DNA of 64,000 nt. Source: an uncultured Verrucomicrobiota bacterium. GTDB taxonomy: Bacteria > Verrucomicrobiota > Kiritimatiellia > CAIQIC01 > Lenti-01. Every line of letters starts with the position of its first letter. Position 1 is the first letter of the stretch. The notes beneath the pieces were generated by a model. That model was given only the letters and a program-made list of their open reading frames with translations. It had not been told where the DNA came from and ran no database searches. Below, one piece after another: positions 24,062 through 32,795 of this stretch. The DNA is taken from assembly GCA_937860055.1 (NCBI GenBank), contig CALMBO010000012.1:1-64000 (forward strand), read 5' to 3'. The translations under genes were made by a program, and so were the position numbers.

Positions 24062-25024
24062 ATGAGAATTTTGTCGGGCATCCAGCCATCGGGCAAGCTG
24101 CACATCGGAAACTACTTCGGGATGATGCGGCCGGCCCTGGAGCTGCAGAAGAAAGGCGAGGCGTATCTGTTCATCGCCAACTACCATGCGCTGACGTCGG
24201 TGGCGGACGCGGCGGCGATGCGGCAGGGGACGTGGGACGTGGCGCTGGATTTCCTGGCGTGCGGGCTGGACCCGGAGCGGACGGCGTTCTACCGGCAGAG
24301 CGACCTGCCGGAGGTGCACGAGCTGGCGTGGCTGCTGTCGAACGTGACGCCGCTGGGGCTGCTGGAGCGGTGCCATTCCTACAAGGACAAGCTGGCGAAG
24401 GGAATCGCGCCGAACCATGGCTTGCTGGCGTATCCGGTGCTGATGGCGGCGGACATCCTGATCGTGCAGTCGAACGTGGTGCCGGTAGGCAAGGACCAGA
24501 AACAGCACGTCGAAGTGACGCGCGACATCGCGATCAAGTTCAACAACACGTTTGGCGAGGTGTTCACGATTCCGGAGCCGTCGATTTCGGAGGATGTGGC
24601 GGTGGTGCCGGGGCTCGACGGGCAGAAGATGTCGAAGAGCTACGGGAACACGATCGAGATCTTCGGGGACCTGAAGCAGGCGAAGAAGCGGATCATGGGG
24701 ATCGTGACGGACAGCAAGGCCCTGGAGGAGCCGAAGGATCCGGAAACGTGCAATGTATTCAAGCTCTTCAAGCTGTTCGCGTCGCCGGAGCAGCAGGCGG
24801 ACCTGGCCGCGCGGTACCGCGCGGGGGGGATGGGCTACGGGACGGCGAAAAAGGAGCTGGCGGACCTGTTCGAGGCGCATTTCGCGCCGATGCGGGCAAG
24901 GCGGGCGGAACTGGCGGCGAACCCGGACTATGTGGAGAGCGTCCTGCAAAAGGGCGCGGCGAAGGCCCGGGCGATCGCGGGCGAGACGCTGAAGAAGGCG
25001 CGGCGGGCCGTGGGGCTGGAATGA
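24062..25024 (+). CDS. trpS: Tryptophanyl-tRNA synthetase
   Basis: Charges tRNA-Trp in the cytoplasm (class Ic synthetase). The 320-residue length is standard. The HIGH motif is KLHIGNY at residues 12-18, and KMSKS is present exactly at 189-193 (GLDGQKMSKS). The specificity region YPVLMAADIL and the VGKDQKQHVE loop are canonical. The start ATG 24062 follows GGAAAGAGCGAG. It leads a plus-strand run with scpA, scpB and hisC that ends at a terminator near 27929. Confidence 0.97.
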   Translation: MRILSGIQPSGKLHIGNYFGMMRPALELQKKGEAYLFIANYHALTSVADAAAMRQGTWDVALDFLACGLDPERTAFYRQSDLPEVHELAWLLSNVTPLGLLERCHSYKDKLAKGIAPNHGLLAYPVLMAADILIVQSNVVPVGKDQKQHVEVTRDIAIKFNNTFGEVFTIPEPSISEDVAVVPGLDGQKMSKSYGNTIEIFGDLKQAKKRIMGIVTDSKALEEPKDPETCNVFKLFKLFASPEQQADLAARYRAGGMGYGTAKKELADLFEAHFAPMRARRAELAANPDYVESVLQKGAAKARAIAGETLKKARRAVGLE

Positions 25025-25040
25025 GTCCATCCCGGGCCGG

Positions 25041-25070
25041 CGATTACGATGAAGATTAAGATTACGATTT
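25041..25070 (+). repeat. Short AT-rich GATTACGAT repeat between trpS and scpA
   Basis: CGATTACGATGAAGATTAAG followed by ATTACGATTT gives repeated GATTACGAT and GATTA units in a GC-rich setting. It lies just upstream of the scpA start at 25086, which has no better ribosome-binding site than TTTGA. Confidence 0.4.
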
Positions 25071-25085
25071 AGAACCGGTATTTGA

Positions 25086-25874
25086 ATGTCGCAGGAAGAA
25101 TACAAAGTCAAGCTGGAGGTCTTCGAGGGACCGCTGGATCTGCTGCTCTATCTGATCAAGAAGGAGGAGCTGGACATCCACAACATCCCGATGGAGAAGA
25201 TCACGTCGCAGTACATCCAGTACATCGAGCTGATGAAGATGCTGGACCTGAACGTCGCGGGCGAATTCCTCGTGATGGCGGCGACGCTGATGATGATCAA
25301 GAGCCGGATGCTGCTGCCGGTGGAGGATCGCCCGGAGATGGAGGAGGAGGAAGAGGACCCCCGCTGGGACCTCGTCCGGCAGCTGGTCGAATACAAGAAG
25401 TTCAAGGACGCGGCGCTGCATCTGGAGGCGCTGGAGCTGCGGCGGGAGGACATCTTCGGGCGGGACGGGGCGGAGGCGGTGCTGGGCAAGGAGCCCGACG
25501 TGGCCTTGCACGACGTGGGGCTGTTCGACCTGATCAGCGCGTTCAGCGAAGCGCTCAAGAAGGTCAAGAGCGAGGAGCTGCGGGAGATTTTCGCGGAGCG
25601 CTTCACGGTGGCGGAGAAGATCGAGCATCTCGGCGACCGGTTGAGGCGGGAGAAGAGCTTTTCGATCTCGAAGATGTTCGAGGGGATGCGGTCGCGGCAT
25701 GAGATCGCCTGCACGTTCCTGGCGCTCCTGGAGCTGATCCGGCTGAACCAGGCGCGGGCGGTGCAGAACGAGACCTACGGGGAAATCTGGATCGAGAAGG
25801 CGGAGGGCATCGTGGAGATGGTGCCGCCGCTGGTCGAGGAGGCCCCGGCCGGAACGCCCGGTCGCGAGGATTGA
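25086..25874 (+). CDS. scpA: Segregation and condensation protein A
   Basis: ScpA is the kleisin that bridges the SMC dimer and recruits ScpB for chromosome organisation. The 262-residue protein starts with the family hallmark VKLEVFEGPLDLLLYLIKKE and DIHNIPMEKITSQYIQYI. The kleisin N-terminal helices end at the MIKSRMLLPV line near residue 80. A Glu-rich linker follows, and the C-terminal winged helix (RHEIACTFLALLELIRLNQARAVQ) contacts the SMC head. Length is normal. It is followed by scpB after 13 bases; smc itself is not in the window. Confidence 0.96.
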   Translation: MSQEEYKVKLEVFEGPLDLLLYLIKKEELDIHNIPMEKITSQYIQYIELMKMLDLNVAGEFLVMAATLMMIKSRMLLPVEDRPEMEEEEEDPRWDLVRQLVEYKKFKDAALHLEALELRREDIFGRDGAEAVLGKEPDVALHDVGLFDLISAFSEALKKVKSEELREIFAERFTVAEKIEHLGDRLRREKSFSISKMFEGMRSRHEIACTFLALLELIRLNQARAVQNETYGEIWIEKAEGIVEMVPPLVEEAPAGTPGRED

Positions 25875-25887
25875 GGAAGGGACGACG

Positions 25888-26685
25888 ATGAACGATTTCG
25901 TGCTGCCGGAACTGAAGCAGATCATCGGGGCGATGCTGTTCGTGCGCAAGGAGCCGCTGACGGTGGCGGAGATCCGCCGCGTGCTGGCGGCGACGGCGGA
26001 GCGCCGCGGCGGCATCACGAGCGATTTCGCGAAGGCGAACGAGGAACTGGTTCGCGAGGCGATGGATGCGCTGGGGCGCGAGCTCGCCGAGCGCAAGACG
26101 GGGTTCCACCTCATCGAGGTGGCCGGCGGGTTCCGGCTGGAGAACGACGCGAACTGCGGGCCCTGGCTGCGGGTGATGCTGCAGAAGGGGCGCGGGGCGC
26201 GGCTTTCGCTGCCGGCGCTGGAAACGCTGGCGATCGTGGCCTACCGGCAGCCGTGCGTGCGTTCGGAGATCGAGGCGGTGCGCGGCGTGGCCGTGGACGC
26301 GATCCTGAAGAACCTGCTGGAGATGCAGCTGGTCCGCGTGGTCGGACGCAGCGAACTGCCCGGCCGCCCCTGGATGTTCGGCACGACGCAGAAGTTCATG
26401 GAGCATTTCGGGCTGAAGAGCCTCGACGACCTCCCGGGGACGGACGAGCTGCGGCGGCTGGAGGCGGAACAGGCGCGGGCCCGGGCGCCGAAGGCGGCGG
26501 AGCCGGAGGCGGCGCCGGAAGATCCCAACCAGATGAAGATTCCGGCGATCGAGGAACAGGTGCCGGCCGGCCCGAGCATCGAAGAGGCGGTTGGCGATGG
26601 CCTGGTCGAGGAGGAAGCCATCGAGCGCGAAGGGATGTCGGAAGAGGAAATCGTAGGGGGGGAGGACGAGGAGAAGGACGAATGA
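25888..26685 (+). CDS. scpB: Segregation and condensation protein B
   Basis: ScpB is a dimeric winged-helix partner of ScpA in the SMC condensin. The 265-residue protein shows the two winged-helix domains: the first with QIIGAMLFVRKEPLTVAEIR, the second with LSLPALETLAIVAYRQPCVR and SEIEAVRGVAVDAILKNLLE. The GRPWMFGTTQKFMEHFGL line closes the conserved part at about residue 180. A long acidic tail (Glu/Asp/Pro) follows and is longer than in model organisms. Its stop overlaps the hisC start (ATGA at 26682). Confidence 0.95.
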   Translation: MNDFVLPELKQIIGAMLFVRKEPLTVAEIRRVLAATAERRGGITSDFAKANEELVREAMDALGRELAERKTGFHLIEVAGGFRLENDANCGPWLRVMLQKGRGARLSLPALETLAIVAYRQPCVRSEIEAVRGVAVDAILKNLLEMQLVRVVGRSELPGRPWMFGTTQKFMEHFGLKSLDDLPGTDELRRLEAEQARARAPKAAEPEAAPEDPNQMKIPAIEEQVPAGPSIEEAVGDGLVEEEAIEREGMSEEEIVGGEDEEKDE

Positions 26686-27797
26686 GCCTGTTTGCACCGT
26701 TGGCGAACCCGTGGATCGCGTCGCAGCGCCCGTACCAGCCGGGGCGGCCCATCGAAGAGGTGGCGCGGGAGCTTGGACTGGGCGACGTGGAAGGCATCGT
26801 GAAGCTGGCGTCGAACGAAAACGCGCTGGGGCCCTCGCCGAAGGCGCAGGAGGCGATGCGGCGGGCGATTCCGAAGATGCACCTCTATCCGGACGGCGGG
26901 TCGTTCTATCTGCGGCAGGCCCTTGCGAAGAGATACCGCATTTCCGACGACATGGTGATGCTGGGGTGCGGCTGCAACGAGCATGCGGTGCTGCTGGCGC
27001 ACGCCTTCATGGACAAGGGCGACAACCTGGTGGTGTCGGAACGGTCGTTCGTGGTCTACAAGCTGGTGGCGGCGCTGTACCACTGCCACAGCGTCGAAGT
27101 GCCGATGAGAGGCATGACGCACGACCTGGACGCGATGCTGAAGGCGATCACGCCGCGCACGAAGGTCGTGGTGGTGGGGAATCCGAACAACCCCACGGGA
27201 ACGATGGTGACGCAGGCGGATGTGGACCGGTTCGTGGAGCGGGTTCCGGCCAACGTGGTGACCGTGTTCGACGAAGCCTACATGGAGCTGCTCGATCCGA
27301 AGGACCAGGTGGACACGCTGAAGCACATGAAGGCGGCGAAGAAGCCGGTGGTGACGTTGCGGACCTTTTCCAAGGCGTACGGGCTGGCGGGGCTCCGCGT
27401 CGGCTACGCGATGGCGCAGCCGGACGCGATCGACCTGCTGAACAAGGTGCGCCAGCCATTCAACGTGAACGCCATGGCGCAGGCGGCGGCGGTGGCCGCG
27501 CTGGAAGACGAGGCACACCTGGAGGCGACGCGCCGGATGCTGCGCGAGGGGCGGATACATCTGATGGAGGGGATGAGGAAGCTGGGTCTGGACCCGGTGG
27601 AGTCGGTGACGAATTTCATCCTGTTCCCGTTCAAGAAGGCGGCGGGGCTGACGGCGGCGCTGACGAAGCGCAAGGTGATCGTTCGCCCGATGGCGGGATT
27701 CGGGCTGCCGGAGCATGTGCGCGTGAGCGTGGGGACGGCAAAGGAAAATGCCCAGTTCCTGCGGGCCCTCTCCGAAGCGCTGATCGAGCTGGAATAG
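26682..27797 (+). CDS. hisC: Histidinol-phosphate / aromatic aminotransferase
   Basis: A fold-type I PLP aminotransferase of 371 residues. Lys231 in TFSKAYGLAGLR binds PLP. The VGNPNNPTG loop (Asn170), Asp197 and Tyr200 (FDEAY) and Arg239 complete the site. HisC acts in histidine synthesis, but members next to aro/tyr genes often also transaminate phenylpyruvate and hydroxyphenylpyruvate. No other his gene is in the window and a DAHP synthase-tyrA-aroA set follows, so an aromatic role is likely here. The gene is coupled to scpB by a 4-base overlap. Confidence 0.9.
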   Translation: MSLFAPLANPWIASQRPYQPGRPIEEVARELGLGDVEGIVKLASNENALGPSPKAQEAMRRAIPKMHLYPDGGSFYLRQALAKRYRISDDMVMLGCGCNEHAVLLAHAFMDKGDNLVVSERSFVVYKLVAALYHCHSVEVPMRGMTHDLDAMLKAITPRTKVVVVGNPNNPTGTMVTQADVDRFVERVPANVVTVFDEAYMELLDPKDQVDTLKHMKAAKKPVVTLRTFSKAYGLAGLRVGYAMAQPDAIDLLNKVRQPFNVNAMAQAAAVAALEDEAHLEATRRMLREGRIHLMEGMRKLGLDPVESVTNFILFPFKKAAGLTAALTKRKVIVRPMAGFGLPEHVRVSVGTAKENAQFLRALSEALIELE

Positions 27798-27928
27798 GAT
27801 GCGTCGGGGGGCGGACCGCGGGAGGCGGGACGGTGCCCCATGGAAAGACACGGCGGGAGCCTGGCCCGGCATCCGGAGTCCGCCTTTCCGGAAATGCAAT
27901 CCATTGCATGGAAGTCGGTTGCATGGAG

Positions 27929-27959
27929 TTCGCGGATATTTCTCCGCGAAAACGTTTTT
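27929..27959 (+). terminator. Terminator after hisC
   Basis: TTCGCGGA (27929-27936) pairs with TCCGCGAA (27943-27950) around TATTTC, followed by AACG and TTTTT. A separate inverted repeat TGCAAT-CC-ATTGCA lies just upstream at 27895-27908. Confidence 0.65.
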
Positions 27960-27963
27960 GGGG

Positions 27964-27993
27964 TGGTCAAGGGGGAGGGGGGAGGGGTAATGT
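27964..27993 (+). promoter_or_regulatory. Possible promoter of the aromatic pathway operon
   Basis: TAATGT (27988-27993) is preceded by a 17-base purine spacer made of G-runs (GGGGGAGGGGGGAGGGG) and a weak -35 (TGGTCA or GGTCAA). It starts right after the hisC terminator and lies 63 bases before the DAHP synthase start. Confidence 0.4.
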
Positions 27994-28056
27994 TTCCGGC
28001 TTGAATCGCGTCTGGCGAGAGGCCGGGACGCCCTGTACCCGGGAGACGGAAAGTTT

Positions 28057-29094
28057 ATGATTGTTGTGATGAAAAAAGGGGCCGGCGAAGCCCAGGTCAA
28101 GGCCATTTCGGAGCTGGTCGAGAGCTGGGGCCTGAAGGCGCATGTGAGCCCGGGCGCCGAACTGACCGTGATCGGCCTGATTGGCGACGAGTCGCTGATC
28201 CAGGAATCCGCGCTGGAGATGATGCCGGGGGTCGAGAAGGTGATGCCGGTGCTGAAGCCCTACAAGCGGGCGAGCCTGGAGTTCCATCCGGAAAGGACGG
28301 TCATCAAGATTCCGCCGGCGCGCCATGGCGACCGGGGCTTGAGCATCGGCGGCCCCGGCGTGGTGGTGATGGCGGGACCCTGTTCGGTCGAGGGGCGCGA
28401 CATGATCCTTTCCCTGGGGGCCTTCCTGAAGGGGGCGGGGGCGCATATGATGAGGGGAGGGGCTTTCAAGCCCCGTACTTCCCCCTATGCCTTCCAGGGG
28501 CTGGGCGTCGAAGGCCTGCGCTACCTGGCCGAGGAGAGGTCCGTGGTGGGCCTGCCGGTCATCACCGAGGTGATGGACACGCGCGACGTGGAGATGGTCG
28601 GGGAATTCGCGGACATCATCCAGGTGGGCGCGCGCAACATGCAGAATTTCAACCTCCTGAAGGTGCTGGGGCGCTGCAAGAAGCCGGTGATGCTCAAGCG
28701 CGGCCTCGCGAGCACGCTGGAAGAGCTGCTGATGAGCGCGGAATACGTGATGAGCGAAGGCAACACGGAGGTCATCCTGTGCGAGCGGGGCATCCGCACC
28801 TTCGAAAAGTTCACGCGCAACACGCTGGACCTGAGCGCGGTGCCGGTGCTGAAGCGCGAAAGCCACCTGCCGGTGGTGGTGGATCCGAGCCACGGGGTTG
28901 GGCATTGGGACCTGGTGGCGCCGATGGCCAAGGCGGCGATCGCCGCCGGGGCGGACGGGCTGCTGCTGGAAGTGCACCCCGACCCGGCGAAGGCCGTGTC
29001 GGACGGACCGCAATCGCTGACGCCCAAGCGTTTCAAGGAACTGATGGGCGAGCTGGAACTGGTGGCGCGCGCCGTGGGGCGGAACCTCCACTAG
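28057..29094 (+). CDS. aroF: 3-deoxy-7-phosphoheptulonate synthase (DAHP synthase)
   Basis: It condenses phosphoenolpyruvate and erythrose 4-phosphate, the first shikimate step. The 345-residue protein belongs to the type with an N-terminal ferredoxin-like regulatory domain (residues 1-75, [20 protein letters not shown]), as in Thermotoga, where it mediates feedback by Tyr. The barrel carries the family lines [41 protein letters not shown] and [14 protein letters not shown]. The start at 28057 gives the regulatory strand its first residues; Met5 is possible. It leads the operon with tyrA, aroA, cmk and plsC. Confidence 0.95.
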   Translation: MIVVMKKGAGEAQVKAISELVESWGLKAHVSPGAELTVIGLIGDESLIQESALEMMPGVEKVMPVLKPYKRASLEFHPERTVIKIPPARHGDRGLSIGGPGVVVMAGPCSVEGRDMILSLGAFLKGAGAHMMRGGAFKPRTSPYAFQGLGVEGLRYLAEERSVVGLPVITEVMDTRDVEMVGEFADIIQVGARNMQNFNLLKVLGRCKKPVMLKRGLASTLEELLMSAEYVMSEGNTEVILCERGIRTFEKFTRNTLDLSAVPVLKRESHLPVVVDPSHGVGHWDLVAPMAKAAIAAGADGLLLEVHPDPAKAVSDGPQSLTPKRFKELMGELELVARAVGRNLH

Positions 29095-29116
29095 CCGGAG
29101 CCGGAGGGAACGGCCA

Positions 29117-29983
29117 ATGACCAGGGAACCGTGCATATCCATCGTCGGGCTGGGGCTGATGGGCGCCTCGCTGGCGATGGCGCTGCGGAAGCGGGGCTAC
29201 GCCGGCCGGATCGCGGCCTATGCGCGCAAGGAGGAGACGCGCCGGGAGGCGCTGGCCCGCGGCGTCGTGGATGCGGCGTTCGACGATCCCGACGCGGCGG
29301 TGAGGGAGGCCACGCTGGTGGTGCTGTGCGCGCCGATCCGTTCCTGCGTGGAGCTGGCGGTCGACATTGCTCCCGTGATCCGGCCGGGCGTGCTGGTCAC
29401 GGATGTGGGCAGCACCAAGGGCTGGATCTGCCGCCAGATGGCGGGCATCCTTCCCAAAGGCGCCTTCGTGGGCAGCCACCCCATCGCCGGATCGGAGAAG
29501 CAGGGGTTGCAGGCGGCGTCGGCCGACCTCTACGAGAACGCGCTGACGGTCATCGCCACCCATTTGGACGTGCCGGAGGAAGCCTCGGAGCGCGTGGAGG
29601 AGCTGTGGAAGTCGGCGGGTTCGCGGACGTGCCGCATGGAGCCGGAGGACCACGACCGCCTGCTCGCGCGCACGAGCCATCTGCCGCACGTGGCCGCGGC
29701 CGCGCTGGCGAAGGCCATCGGGCGCGATTCCGCGGAAAAGGTCGGGATCTTCTGCGGGACGGGTTTCTATGATTCCACCCGCGTGGCGTCCGGCTCCATC
29801 GAGATGTGGAACGACATCCTGATGACCAACGCCCCCGCCGTGGCCGAGGAATTGAGGGCTTTCAAAATGGAGGTCGAGCGGGTATATGATGATCTCCAGG
29901 CCGGTCGCTTCGGCGACGTGGCGAAGTTCTTGGAGCGGGCCCGGGAGGCCCGCGCGGAGCTATTGAAGGGGCGGGGCCGCTGA
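29117..29983 (+). CDS. tyrA: Prephenate dehydrogenase
   Basis: An NAD(P)-dependent enzyme for tyrosine synthesis that converts prephenate to 4-hydroxyphenylpyruvate. The 288-residue protein starts with the Rossmann motif ISIVGLGLMGASLAMALRK. It shows the TDVGSTKG line, GSHPIAGSEKQGL, the catalytic His region and SHLPHVAAAALA. The length is that of the short TyrA type without an ACT domain or fused chorismate mutase. It lies 22 bases after the DAHP synthase gene. Arogenate cannot be excluded as substrate. Confidence 0.95.
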   Translation: MTREPCISIVGLGLMGASLAMALRKRGYAGRIAAYARKEETRREALARGVVDAAFDDPDAAVREATLVVLCAPIRSCVELAVDIAPVIRPGVLVTDVGSTKGWICRQMAGILPKGAFVGSHPIAGSEKQGLQAASADLYENALTVIATHLDVPEEASERVEELWKSAGSRTCRMEPEDHDRLLARTSHLPHVAAAALAKAIGRDSAEKVGIFCGTGFYDSTRVASGSIEMWNDILMTNAPAVAEELRAFKMEVERVYDDLQAGRFGDVAKFLERAREARAELLKGRGR

Positions 29984-30021
29984 GGCCCTGCCCGCAGGAA
30001 ACACGAAAACCAGGCGAACAG

Positions 30022-31344
30022 ATGGCCATTCAAAAACAAACCAAGATCGTGCACCCCGGCGGGTTCGACGGCGGCGTGGTCCGCGTCCCGGGCGACAAGA
30101 GCATTTCGCACCGGACGGCCCTGCTGGCCGGCATTTCCTCGGGCACTTCGGAGATCCGGGGGTTCCTGCAGGCCGAGGACTGCCTGAACACGCTGAAGGC
30201 GATGGAGTCCTTCGGGGCGCGGTCGTGGTTCGACGACGAGGGCGTGCTGTCGATCCAGGGCACGGGGGGCAAGATGATCGAGCCGGTCGGCCCGTTGGAT
30301 GTGGGAAACTCCGGCACGGGCATGCGCCTGCTGGCGGGCCTGTGCGCGGGCTCCCCGATCCGGGTGACGCTGACGGGCGACGAGTCGCTGCAGTCGCGCC
30401 CGATGCGGCGCATCAAGGAGCCCCTGGAGCTGATGGGCGCCAAGGTGGAGCTGACGCCGCAGGGGACGGCGCCGATGACGATCCAGGGCGGGAACCTGCA
30501 CGGCATCGAATACTGCCTGCCGACGGCTTCGGCGCAGGTGAAGAGCTGCTGCATCCTCGCCGGCCTCTATGCGGAAGGGCGGACGACGGTGCTCGAGCCG
30601 ATCCCGACGCGCGATCACACGGAGCGCATGCTGCGCGCGGTGGGCGCGCCCATCCGGGTGGAGGGGCAGAACATTTCCGTGGACGGCTATGGCCCGAAGG
30701 GGCCGAAGTTCCTGGCGCGGCCCTACGTGGTGCCCGGCGATTTTTCGTCGGCGGCCTATTGGCTGGCGGCGGGGGCGGCGGTTCCCGGCGTGACCGTGCG
30801 GGTGGAGGGCGTGGGCCTGAACCTGCGGCGGACCGCTTTGCTGGATGTGCTGCGCCGCATGGGGGCGCGCGTCGAGATCGAGCGCACCTCGGCTCCGACG
30901 GATCCCGAGGTCTACGGCAACGTGACGGTCTACGGCGCGGAGCTGAAGGGCACCGAGGTCGGCGGGGCGGAAATCCCGAACCTGATCGACGAGCTTCCGC
31001 TGGTGGCGGTGCTGGGCGTGCTGGCGAAGGGGCGCACGGTGATCCGCGACGCCAGCGAGCTGCGCGTGAAGGAATCCGACCGGGTGGCGGTGATGGTGGA
31101 GAACCTGGCGAGCCTGGGGGCGCACGTGACGGAGCAGCCCGACGGCATGGTCATCGAGGGGCCGACGAAGGTGTCGCCCACGAAGAGCATCCGCAGCTAT
31201 GGCGACCACCGCGTGGCCATGAGCATGTCGATCCTGGCGATCTTCGCCGACCAGCCGGTGTGCATTGGCAACGTGGCGTGCGTAGATACGTCATATCCGG
31301 AATTTTGGGAGCAACTCGGCAGCCTGGGAGTGAACGTTGAATAA
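30022..31344 (+). CDS. aroA: 3-phosphoshikimate 1-carboxyvinyltransferase (EPSP synthase)
   Basis: The 440-residue enzyme transfers enolpyruvate from PEP to shikimate 3-phosphate. Key lines are present: PGDKSISHRTALLAG (Lys-Ser substrate site at 24-31), LDVGNSGTGMRLLAG (PEP loop), RPMRRIKEPLELMGA, and LRVKESDRVAVMVENL. The GNSGTG form resembles class II enzymes such as that of Bacillus; the first Gly residues of the PEP loop are followed by TGMR. It ends overlapping the cmk start by 8 bases. Confidence 0.96.
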   Translation: MAIQKQTKIVHPGGFDGGVVRVPGDKSISHRTALLAGISSGTSEIRGFLQAEDCLNTLKAMESFGARSWFDDEGVLSIQGTGGKMIEPVGPLDVGNSGTGMRLLAGLCAGSPIRVTLTGDESLQSRPMRRIKEPLELMGAKVELTPQGTAPMTIQGGNLHGIEYCLPTASAQVKSCCILAGLYAEGRTTVLEPIPTRDHTERMLRAVGAPIRVEGQNISVDGYGPKGPKFLARPYVVPGDFSSAAYWLAAGAAVPGVTVRVEGVGLNLRRTALLDVLRRMGARVEIERTSAPTDPEVYGNVTVYGAELKGTEVGGAEIPNLIDELPLVAVLGVLAKGRTVIRDASELRVKESDRVAVMVENLASLGAHVTEQPDGMVIEGPTKVSPTKSIRSYGDHRVAMSMSILAIFADQPVCIGNVACVDTSYPEFWEQLGSLGVNVE

Positions 31345-32023
31345 GCAAGTGACCATCGTGGCGGTGGACGGCCCCTCGGCCTCCGGAAAATCGACTGTTT
31401 CGCGCCGGACGGCCCAGGCGGTAGGCTTCATCTACGTGGACTCCGGGGCGCTGTACCGGGGCATCACCTGGAAATGCGTCAAGGAAGGCGTCGACGTGAA
31501 GGATGCCCAGGCGGTGACGAACCTCCTGATCCGCATGAACATGGAGCTGTTCCTGCGCGACAACGCCGTGGGCTACATGATTGATGGCGAGGATCCGGGA
31601 CAGGAGATCCGGGCCGAGCCCGTGCGCGAGCGCGTGGCCGACATCGCCGCCCAGCAGGCCGTGCGCGTCTACATCGTCGAGAAGCTGCGGATGATGACGA
31701 AGTTCGGGAGCCTCGTGATGGAGGGGCGCGACATCGGGACGGTGGTTTTCCCCGACACGCCGTTCAAGTACTACCTCGACGCCGATCCCGAGGAGCGGGC
31801 CCGCCGCCGCGCCGCGGAGATCCACCAGCAGGAAGGCACCCACGATGTCAACGCCGTCCTCAGTTCGCTGCGCCGCCGCGACCAGAAGGACTCCAGCCGC
31901 GCCACCGCGCCGCTGCAAATCGCCCTGGGCGCCAAAATCATCAACAGCACGGGCATGACGATCGACCAGGTCGTGGACACCATTGTCACCGACCTGAAGA
32001 AGGCCGGTGCCGTTCCCGCCTGA
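31337..32023 (+). CDS. cmk: Cytidylate kinase
   Basis: Phosphorylates CMP and dCMP using ATP. The 228-residue protein has the P-loop AVDGPSASGKSTVSRR at residues 9-24, a CMP-binding region (YVDSGALYRGI), the large NMP-binding insert, the MEGRDIGTVVFPD line and the LID RRRAAE. I use TTG 31337, with GGGAG 6 bases upstream inside aroA. A GTG 12 bases further is the alternative. An aroA-cmk pair is a common bacterial arrangement. Confidence 0.95.
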   Translation: MNKQVTIVAVDGPSASGKSTVSRRTAQAVGFIYVDSGALYRGITWKCVKEGVDVKDAQAVTNLLIRMNMELFLRDNAVGYMIDGEDPGQEIRAEPVRERVADIAAQQAVRVYIVEKLRMMTKFGSLVMEGRDIGTVVFPDTPFKYYLDADPEERARRRAAEIHQQEGTHDVNAVLSSLRRRDQKDSSRATAPLQIALGAKIINSTGMTIDQVVDTIVTDLKKAGAVPA

Positions 32024-32027
32024 TCCC

Positions 32028-32672
32028 ATGCGCGAGGGCTTGTTCAGGCAGCCGTTGTATTGGATTTCGCGCGGATTCGTCTATCTCTGCCTCCGGCTGA
32101 AGTTCCGCATGAAGGTGTCCGGCCGGGAGCACATTCCGGCGGCGGGAGGCGCCGTGATCGCCGCCAACCACTGCAGCTATCTCGATCCCCCGGTGATGTG
32201 CTCGAGCATCCACAGCCGCATCGTGCATTTCATGGCCCGCGACACGCTGTTCTCCAATGCCGTCGCGCGCTGGTATTTTCCCCGCGTGGGGGTGATCCCG
32301 CTCGACCGCACGCGTGGCGACCTGGGCGCCCTGAAGAAGGCCATCGGCGCCCTGAAGTCGGGACAGGTGATCGGGCTGTTCCCGGAAGGCACGCGGTCGC
32401 CGGACGGCGAGATGCGGGCCGCCAAGGGCGGCATTGGCTTCCTGATCGCGAAGGGCGATGTGCCCGTCGTGCCGCTCTACATCTCCGGCACCCACGAGGC
32501 GTTTCCAAAGGGCGCGAAGAAGATCAGGCCCTCGCGGATCATCGCCCGGCTGGGCCGGCCGATCACGCCCGAGGAGATCCGCGCCGCCATGCCCGGGAAG
32601 AACGACTACGAGGCGGTCGGCACCCTCGTCATGCGGCGCATCCGCGAACTCGCGGAAGAAGCCGGGGCCTAG
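32028..32672 (+). CDS. plsC: 1-acyl-sn-glycerol-3-phosphate acyltransferase
   Basis: Makes phosphatidic acid by acylating lysophosphatidate at the inner membrane. The 214-residue protein has the HX4D motif NHCSYLDP (His48, Asp53), the glycerol-phosphate motif GLFPEGTRSPDGEMR and the IPLDRTRGD line. An N-terminal hydrophobic segment (about 8-24) anchors it. ATG 32028 is chosen; a GTG at 32007 with AGAAGG upstream would add seven residues and overlap cmk. cmk-plsC adjacency is seen in other genomes (rpsA often follows, but not here). Confidence 0.93.
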   Translation: MREGLFRQPLYWISRGFVYLCLRLKFRMKVSGREHIPAAGGAVIAANHCSYLDPPVMCSSIHSRIVHFMARDTLFSNAVARWYFPRVGVIPLDRTRGDLGALKKAIGALKSGQVIGLFPEGTRSPDGEMRAAKGGIGFLIAKGDVPVVPLYISGTHEAFPKGAKKIRPSRIIARLGRPITPEEIRAAMPGKNDYEAVGTLVMRRIRELAEEAGA

Positions 32673-32795
32673 CCGCCGGCTCCCCGGGGAAGGCCGTTCC
32701 CCGCCAAGGGGGGGCTGTCCCGCCCTGCGGCAAACTCGCGCTGTCCCGGCGGGGCCGGGATGTGGTAGAAAAGGGGCGTCAAAGGAGGTGCCGAC

